Below, piece after piece: positions 56,380-64,000 of a stretch of 64,000 bases of DNA. This stretch comes from Isoetes taiwanensis. Its lineage: Eukaryota > Streptophyta > Lycopodiopsida > Isoetales > Isoetaceae. The DNA is taken from NCBI GenBank assembly GCA_021234155.1, contig JAJEKV010000072.1:5061620-5125619 (forward strand), in the 5' to 3' direction. The notes beneath the pieces were generated by a model. The model saw nothing but the letters and a program-made list of their open reading frames with translations, searched no databases and was not told the DNA's origin. Numbering within the stretch: the first letter of the stretch is position 1; every line of letters begins with the position of its first letter. A program made the position numbers and the translations under genes.

Positions 56380-59300
56380 TGTTTTATTGGAATATATAAT
56401 ATTTTTGTATGATATTTGTGTCATGTATCCATAATTTGGTCTCAGAATTGTCTCGCAAATAGTAATGCAACTGTTATTATCAAACCTAATATTTTTCATC
56501 TAAATGTTTGTTCAATTTTGGTCTCATCTATCTTAGCAACTTGCTCTTCATTTTTTGCATGTTTTAATTAAGTATATGAAATGACATACGTGAATTGCAA
56601 CCTTATGTTATTTATCAAGTAAAAAAAAAGATTAAAAGATCAAAACCCCCTAGAAGAGCAAGTTGGCGTGATTTTGGAGTTGACATAATCCCAATTTAAT
56701 TGATGATGGTTTAATGGTCTCATCCAAACAAATCCAACAGAGGCAAACCTTTTTCAACCCCAAGCCTGCGGTATCCTGTTTCGTTACAGCATACAATAAA
56801 CATGCACATATCCCCCCAACTTTCCCGTTAGCAAAAGGCTCGTTCCTTGCCTGGATGCCGCCATATGTATAATTCCCGGAGTAGAATAATGCTCATCGAC
56901 ACTGATTATCCCATTAATGATTACTCCCATCTCCATGAAAACCCATTAGTAGAAGTAGAATGAAGAAAATAAAGTCAGCAAAAAAGGTCCATGTCGCAGA
57001 AACCATCAGATATGGACATGACAACATAGAGACGAGGGGGAATGTAAGAGCCCATGCAATAAACATCATTCTAAATTCAAAAATATGGAAACTATGAAAG
57101 GGATACATACACATGGCAACCGCTCACCCCTTTAAACCAATAAAGATTGAAAGATGCCAAGTCTCAAGAGAAGTCCACCAATTTAAGCCACAATTATAGA
57201 ACCTCCCTAATGGAGAAAAAGCATAAATAGCAAGAATGAAGCTTAAGCAAGCTAGAACACTAAAGAAAATTAACCTCAGATGGCACCTAAATTGAGTTGA
57301 CACATTTCATATCCACGAACATTTATCAACGATTGGCAAAAGAAATACAAAGGAGATTAGACCCAATTCAAAATAATAAAGAAGGGTTGTTATCCACACT
57401 TTCTCATAGATTCAAAAAGACAGATGAATGCAAACCGATTTTAAAGTGGGATTAATGGCGTAGCGGTTTGGGCCACCGAGCAAGCTCCTGAACCTCATTG
57501 CATGCACGATACCGCCTGCCCTTATCCGCACTCTAAATTAACAAAATGTCTTCCCATTTTAAACCATGGTTAAAAACCCCAAAATAGAAAGATGACCTTT
57601 AAATGCAATTAAAATTTGCTCAAACATGGCAAAATATATGGTTCACATACAATAAATGAAATATTTAAGCATTAAAAGGGATGTGACTATGTGATGGATA
57701 ACCATAAAAATTGGGCCCTTTCTAAAAGGATTCATGTCCCAGATTTTGAATGGGGAAAGCAAGTTGGATGTCATTGTGAAATGCCTTTGTTCAAGCATGT
57801 GTGTTACTTGCAATAAATTGAGCTACTTCCATATTGATCTTCCCGTATCTACATACTAAAAATGGAAGGACTAGAAAAGACCATTCCAATTATGTGTCTA
57901 TCTTGAGAATATTTAGATTTTTCTCGCCTCCAATTATCTAAAAATACCACCACCCAAAGCTATGCACTCAAATTTCTTTGTAGTTGAAGAAATGTGAGCC
58001 ATTCTAGTGCCAAATGCCCCGATGTTTTCCTTTATGCATGCCACTAACGTATATGGAATCAAGTTTAGCTATAACTGTTTGAAGAGAAAAAAAAAAATAA
58101 TTAATATAGCCTCCCACCTATCAAGTGGAGGAAGCCAAGATAAGTAACAAAGAAGCATTATTTCAAGAAGGAAATTTCAAAAAATAAAATAAAATGAAGA
58201 ACACAATACCCATTATGCATAAAAACTTTGGAATGTTGATTAGACCCTTGGTTAATTTTCAATTGTCGCCACGCATTTCACTCCACTTGTACTCACCCAT
58301 ATTCCAAATTTATAATCAATGCACCTCGATCGTGTCTTCTTAACCCCAACATAATCCGTGGATTAGATCTTATTAGTCTTGAAAGGTTTACCTTCTATTT
58401 TCAAAAATAATCTAGATCCAAATGTAGTGCAAGAATGAATGAACATTCTAGAGTAATTGAGTGAAGAAGTTCTTCGATTTTGTGATAAGAAAAGTTGCAC
58501 AAGAAAACCTTAATGTGAAAGGCAATGGCAACAAACCCAAACAGTTCAAATGGTCATCCAAACAGATAGGATTAAAGAATACAATATTTAGAAATTAAGA
58601 TATTGAACTCGATAATTGAAATTTACCTTTATTTCCTCCAAGCCTAAAAAGGAATTAAGGATTTAGACTCCAGCGACAATTCTATAAGCACCTAATCAAC
58701 TTTGTTTAAACACACAATGATAGTGAAGTTCAACCCTACATAAGTAACATACTTGGAAATAGAACGAAAGAGAAAGTTACAAATATTAAAGATTATTCCA
58801 TGGTTGCACATGCATAACACTACCCGAGAAAACGACAAAATGGAAGGGACAAATCGCATGAAATTGAATGAATGAAGTATGACAATCATGGCGTAACTTC
58901 AAGACCCATAACATGACATTACCTGGAGTATGTTGAACTTGGGATGCCAGAATGTCAAAAAAATGACATGATTTGTTATGTAGAGTCCAATCCCTTGTTG
59001 TCCCATTAAAATCACATAAAAATCCTGGATGCACATGCTCAAACCAATGCACCTAATATCTTACCATTGCACATAATAATTGAAATGATATGCACCTCCA
59101 ACCTATTATAAGACATTCATTCAACATAACAAAATGCATTTGAAAGAAAAGAGTGACTTCAATATCATGGCTAAGAGAACATAATGCCTATATAAAATGC
59201 CAATCAAATTCCCTATATAATGCCTATATATCGCCCATATAAATCCCATCAAGCTTGATTAGGTGAAATTTACTTCAACATGCCTATATTGGTTTAAACA

Positions 59301-60625
59301 TTGTAAAGAAGATTTATTTCAACATGCCTATATTGGTTTAACATTGTAAAGATGACTCGTGAAATCATATCAACAATAACTCGACCCAATAACCTTTGAT
59401 TCCCAATAAACACAATGCTTTTTGCACTACAAAATGGCTATAGAGTTTAATTAAAATAGAAAAATTTCAAAGACAATTATGAGCAAGAATATCCGAGAAT
59501 CCATATTTAGAAACCTCTTTCTACCCACAATATACAAACCGCATTTCATTATGTTAACTTACTTAATTAAAAATAATTCTATATTTTGGGGTTTCAAATG
59601 CCCTCCTTCCAGTCCATGGTCACAAAGAATCGTAAAATAATATCATCACACCAATCATGCTTTGATTTTTTCCTCGCTTCTAAGAAGCAAGAGTTTGCTT
59701 TTTGTATACAAAGTGTTTATAGCAAAAAAAACAAAGATACAATGGACTCTGCTTTGCACTTTGTAGCTCTTCCTATTGCATATAGTAGGATTTCCATCTA
59801 GAATGGCCAAGATTATGGTTGTTGAAGAATCATAAAAATCATGTTCTAAACTATTTTTTAAAATCATATGGGCTAAATCCAACTCAAGCCGATTCCAATT
59901 CACCGCTTTTACAAATATAAAACAAAGATGTAGTAGATTTCCACCTAGAATATACCAAGCTGATGGTTGTCAAAGCCCGCATTTAATAAGAAAGAAATGA
60001 AAAAGAGAGTATTTGCTCACGCTTTTAAATACCTTTACCGCTAATCCAAAGATATACAAATTGTATAGGTAACACAAATCTTTTGCAAGGTCGCCAAATT
60101 TTGATGATATTATCTCGATCCAAAATGATCGGAAAAATAGGTAGATGTGAGACTTGTTAAACAATTCCATTGCACCCCTGCAAGAAAGTATAAATACGAT
60201 GCTTGAACTTTGGATATGCCCCTTTTGGACTCTAAATACACCTCTCAGGCAAAGATAAGCAAAAAACCACCAGAAGACTTCAAAAAAGATTGAATAAGTA
60301 ACTTGCTAATTTTGTTACTTTCAAATCACAAAAACACCAAACTCACATGGTTGAAAATGGCCAATGCCCGGATGGCTTTTTGAGGAGAAATATATGTACC
60401 ATAGAAGCAGCTTTAATAGGATAGACCAAAGTGTAAAAGAGTCCATCACGACCTGAGATAATCATAACCCGCCATTACAAAGCATGAAGTTCTAACTTTC
60501 TATAGATAATGCAAAAATGAACGCCCTTACATTTGAGTTGACGACATATGTGGTTGCACTTAACAGATAATGTGCTTCATGGAAGAAAAGTTTTTCGAGA
60601 TTTATCTTGCTATGTACCGGATTAA
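56380..60625. other. Noncoding stretch, block copy 2
   Basis: Counterpart of 9730-13990, without recognisable genes. The 44-bp tandem repeat is kept (59274-59353). The minus-strand small frame at 58786-59052 matches 12186-12419 for about 70 residues and is one of the least altered parts of this stretch. Confidence 0.5.
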
Positions 60626-63257
60626 CACTAGAGTGAGTCGGGTAATGGACCAAAATGGTCCATTTGAAGAGTTCGCTTTAAAATTCATATAAAATCAATG
60701 GTACAAAATCTATTCGAACCCTTCCTAGAAGTTCATATATGGCAGTTATGGTCCATTAGAAATATACCTAAAAATATATATACCTTCGTTCTTGTAAGTT
60801 ATGCTCTAGCAAACTCAGGGGGGTAAAGCACCAAAAGCTTCATGTTTACATAAAGTCAAACCGTCTCATTACAATAATACGATTTTTCAAATTTTTTTAT
60901 TGCCATGATATTTTTCTACACGAGATAAGGAAAATGAAACAAAAACACACATGTCAATCTGAAGTCTGTGAAGAAAGATAGGGCCATTCAAACATGACAA
61001 GGTCAAAACTGCTTTCTGCCTCCTCAGAACCAATTATGGTTCCTAGAAGGCAGTTGTAGTTTAAATACAACAACTTTCACAAGGAAATGCAGTTTAAGCT
61101 AATATTTGATATATAGGCAATTGACAAGTTTCTCCATCCCATAAAAATGTTGTTTGGCCTTGAATTTGATGTTTGACTTTCACTTTGATCTCAATTTTAA
61201 GTAACTTGTAATAATGATTAATATTTCCCCATATAGAGCAAAACTTACTCTATGATGTTCTCCAAAAAATCATAATATGAAAGTTCAAAATGATATGAAA
61301 CCAATGCAAAAACAAGCTCATTAAAAACGCAAAAGACATGGTCACAAGAAATCAAGAAAGGTTTCTGTACCTGAGCCCATTACTGGTCCATAGGTCCATT
61401 TAAAATCAATAACTTTCTTATGTTAATTGACCTCAAGTTGAATTTTGGGATATGAATAGCTTCTGATTTACTTTAGTAATGAAAATATTTGTTGATCATA
61501 ACCTTGAGATTTGGATTAAACTTTATAGCATTAAATTCAAATATGTCTTCTATGTTTATTCTAGATTTATGCCTTGAGATATGACTTTGAAAAATCACAT
61601 TCTCAAAATGTCCCATGTCATGAAATCAATGCAAAAAAATTCAAAGCAAAATATGGAAGTTTATGACTATAAAAAGTCAAGTTAGACTGCTATGTGTGCA
61701 GTTCCACTTGCAGATCATTATTGGTCCACAGATCGAAGTTTAAAAATTAATACGCATAAATATCTTAATCAATTTTGATCTCAACTTTAGAATATAGTTT
61801 ATGCGTACAATTCTCTATAGGATAGAATTAATTGGTTAAACGAGCTTGCATAATTTGAGGGCAATGTTTAAGTAGAAACAACTGTGAATTTATGGGGCAC
61901 TTATTCACCAATTGAATCTACATGGACTTCCACTCACACCTTTCAAAGATTATGTTATCAAAGGTAAGAAACCATGGTATCATTATGGGGACAAAATAGA
62001 TAGAGCTAGTGAGAGATATATGCTCTATACCATTGGTCTAGTTATGGACCATAAATGGTTCATGCTTAATTATACTTGTATCTTTCAAATAATACGTTAT
62101 TTCAATATGAAAACAGAGAGTTATATTGCAAAGGAAGGCTCGCATTCATGAAAATATAGTGTACATGAAAGATGACCTACTTGTAACATTATCCTACTAA
62201 AACTCTAATGATTTGTAGCAGCAATGGATATACCAGTTTTATACTAGTAGAAAATAACCATGTTTCTCCGTATGTTTTTGCAAGAAAGCCACACAACTTA
62301 CATAAGGGACAGATATATATGTCCCTTGTCATATTTTGAACCATTTGAAAGGCTTATTTGGAGGAATATAGCATGCTCTCTACAAAGCTGAGAAAGACGC
62401 ATCAAAGGTAATATGATTTAATTTTTTATTCTTATACTTAAACTTCACGATCTTCACTTTCATTCATCAATAGACATCACTAGCTAGTAAGTGATGAGTT
62501 TTTAGCCTATAATTTTGGAATTAACTCAAATTTTTAGCCTCTAATGTGTTAATCCTATGGTTGTACATCATCTTTAAATCTAGTTAATTGCATGGTTAAA
62601 CCCTAATGACACTATATGCAAGTTGATAAAGTAATTTTCTATGTAGATATAAGAAAAATACAATATTTGTTACCCTCGTGATACTTACAGGTGATGTTTT
62701 TGGAGCATTTTAACATAAAATTTTGTCCTAAATTCTGTATAGGAATTTCTCTTTTAGATTTTGAAGTTGATATAACTTATGAACACTCCAAAAAAACATA
62801 AGCTTGTACTTCATATAATTAAGAACCCATGCCACAAGAACTAAGCCAAAACTTGTAATAATAAGAGAGAAATAATTCCTAAACTGCAAGCAACATTTTT
62901 GAACAAAATAGGGTTTGTCTGCTTCCACAGATGTTAGATGATAGCAACCAAAACTCAAAACATACAAATCAATGTGTTCTATCATAAATAGACAAATACT
63001 CCAATTTTAGCAAGATTTAGGCCTGTTTATGCTTGTCAAATTCTCTAATATTTGAACAATCACTAGAACATATTAGGGAAGTTCATTGGTCTTGAAATTC
63101 TCAAAAAGTCATTAAGAATCAAGTAAAGATTGATATGGTGGCGATATATACTAAAATTGAAACCTCTATTCTCAGATATACTGGTTTAAGTGGCAGTGGG
63201 TAAACTGGACCAATTCTGGTCCATGGGCCAGGAATGGTCCCCGGGACCACTCTAGTG
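60626..63257. mobile_element. CACTA-like TIR DNA transposon, block copy 2 (2632 bp)
   Basis: Termini at 60626 (CACTAGAGTGAGTCGGG, altered from the copy 1 sequence) and 63257 (GACCACTCTAGTG). TTAA flanks both ends as in copy 1, so the insertion predates the duplication. The interior is nearly identical to copy 1, with scattered transitions such as those near 61000, 61045, 61257 and 61275. Confidence 0.85.
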
Positions 63258-64000
63258 TTAAAGCCCCTGCTCGACATATGAAAAACAACTCGTTGCAGCA
63301 AAAGACATGGAGTAAAACTTACAATATATTTAAAAGAATAAGCAGACCTTTTCTTACCAATAAGATATGTATTATCAGAGTTTTTTTCATGCTCCTGAGC
63401 CGCATAAGCATGGTAACAGATAACATGTTGGCCCCTCGTATTAGCCAAAGCTTATAACCTTTTGAAAGAAAAATGCCAACAACATTAGAAAGCAGAGATA
63501 ATCACAATAGCTGTTTAACACTTCAACAGGAACAAATGTAATAAATAAAATAGATTAACACATTAACATTGATTTCAAAAGCAAATACAATAAATAAAAA
63601 TGATACAAAAAAGATGCAAATGTAGTAAAAAAAAAAAACAGTTGTTACCTCTATATTGATTTCGTAATGATTGTCTCATATTGTTTCCTTCCCTTCATTA
63701 TGTGATGATTTCAAAGTTTCCAGAAAACCTAAGTAGAAGTTTTGCTAAATGAACATGGAAGAAGACCTTTGTTGCTTCGTTGCTAACACTTCCAAATCTA
63801 CAAAAGATATTTATGCAAGATTGTAAAATCCAATGTACAGGGCTGCAGAAATATTGATCACAGATAATCAAAGCTCGTACAATTCAAACTTCTGTTTGCA
63901 AAAGAAGCAAAAATAAAAAGGAAAGCGAATATAACCTTCACCGATAAGCATTGTGCAAGGCCTTGCCTTCTGCAAAATGACTTGTTGCAGGATCTCCACG

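Larger units (their letters stand above)
48690..64000. repeat. Large direct duplication, copy 2 (runs off the window)
   Basis: Same order and orientation as 1942-17370. From about 48690 to 60430 it differs from copy 1 every 10-30 bp by small substitutions and 1-4 bp indels, mostly where copy 1 has CTG, CAG or CG-containing words. From about 60430 to 64000 the copies are nearly identical, differing by scattered transitions and a few of the same CTG-type changes (60590, 60618, 60865, 61735, 62145). The composite gene and chromovirus remnant are therefore far more frame-broken here than in copy 1. Confidence 0.96.

Overview
The window looks like nuclear DNA of a land plant. It has spliced plant genes with GT-AG introns, a plastid-type ABC transporter of the ABCD2 class, an NPG1/NPGR-type TPR protein, a Ty3/gypsy chromovirus remnant, a LINE with a poly(A) tail, SINE-like heads and a CACTA-like DNA transposon. 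AT-rich repeats dominate. The LINE ORF1 type and many unfamiliar proteins would fit a fern or another non-seed lineage, but I cannot prove that from sequence alone.

Layout. 1-1.9 kb: old repeats and a LINE ORF1 remnant on the minus strand. 1.94-17.37 kb: first copy of a block of at least 15.4 kb, which recurs in direct orientation at 48.69-64.0 kb (offset about 46.7 kb) and runs off the window end. In order, the block holds a truncated chromovirus with an LTR-like region (4.9-6.55 kb), a composite gene (7.0-9.73 kb), about 4 kb without recognisable genes, and a 2.6 kb CACTA-like element (13.99-16.62 kb). 17.4-21.4 kb: low-information DNA with local duplications and one unrecognised ORF. 21.4-25.2 kb and 26.3-29.5 kb: two tandem minus-strand housekeeping-type genes, ABCD2-like and NPGR-like. 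30-40 kb: AT-rich DNA with fragments of unfamiliar proteins (a DGQH/ParB-like ORF, a CxxC transposase-like fragment). About 40.6-48.07 kb: one plus-strand LINE.

Most unusual part. The composite gene at 7.0-9.73 kb joins a region resembling the C-terminal SAM-binding part of permuted N4/N6 DNA methyltransferases (tentative) to an FCP1/NIF-type HAD domain (good). They are joined in frame by a 211 bp intron. That intron and the DNA just upstream of the gene carry a cluster of short degenerate palindromes (consensus about TCRCGCCNRGCGYGA). The same palindromes recur at 37.2 and 38.1-38.2 kb beside another unfamiliar gene-like locus, with a DGQH-containing ORF nearby at 34.2-34.9 kb. These could belong to an undescribed plant mobile or DNA-modification gene family.

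Caution. ABCD2-like, NPGR-like and the composite gene have intact splice sites but many small coding indels, most of them single bases within homopolymers. Block copy 2 carries very dense small differences centred on CTG/CAG and CG sites that largely stop near 60.4 kb. This looks like unpolished long-read sequence over methylated DNA, so frameshifts should not be read as biological decay without checking. The in-frame TAG in the HAD domain is present in both copies and is more likely real.
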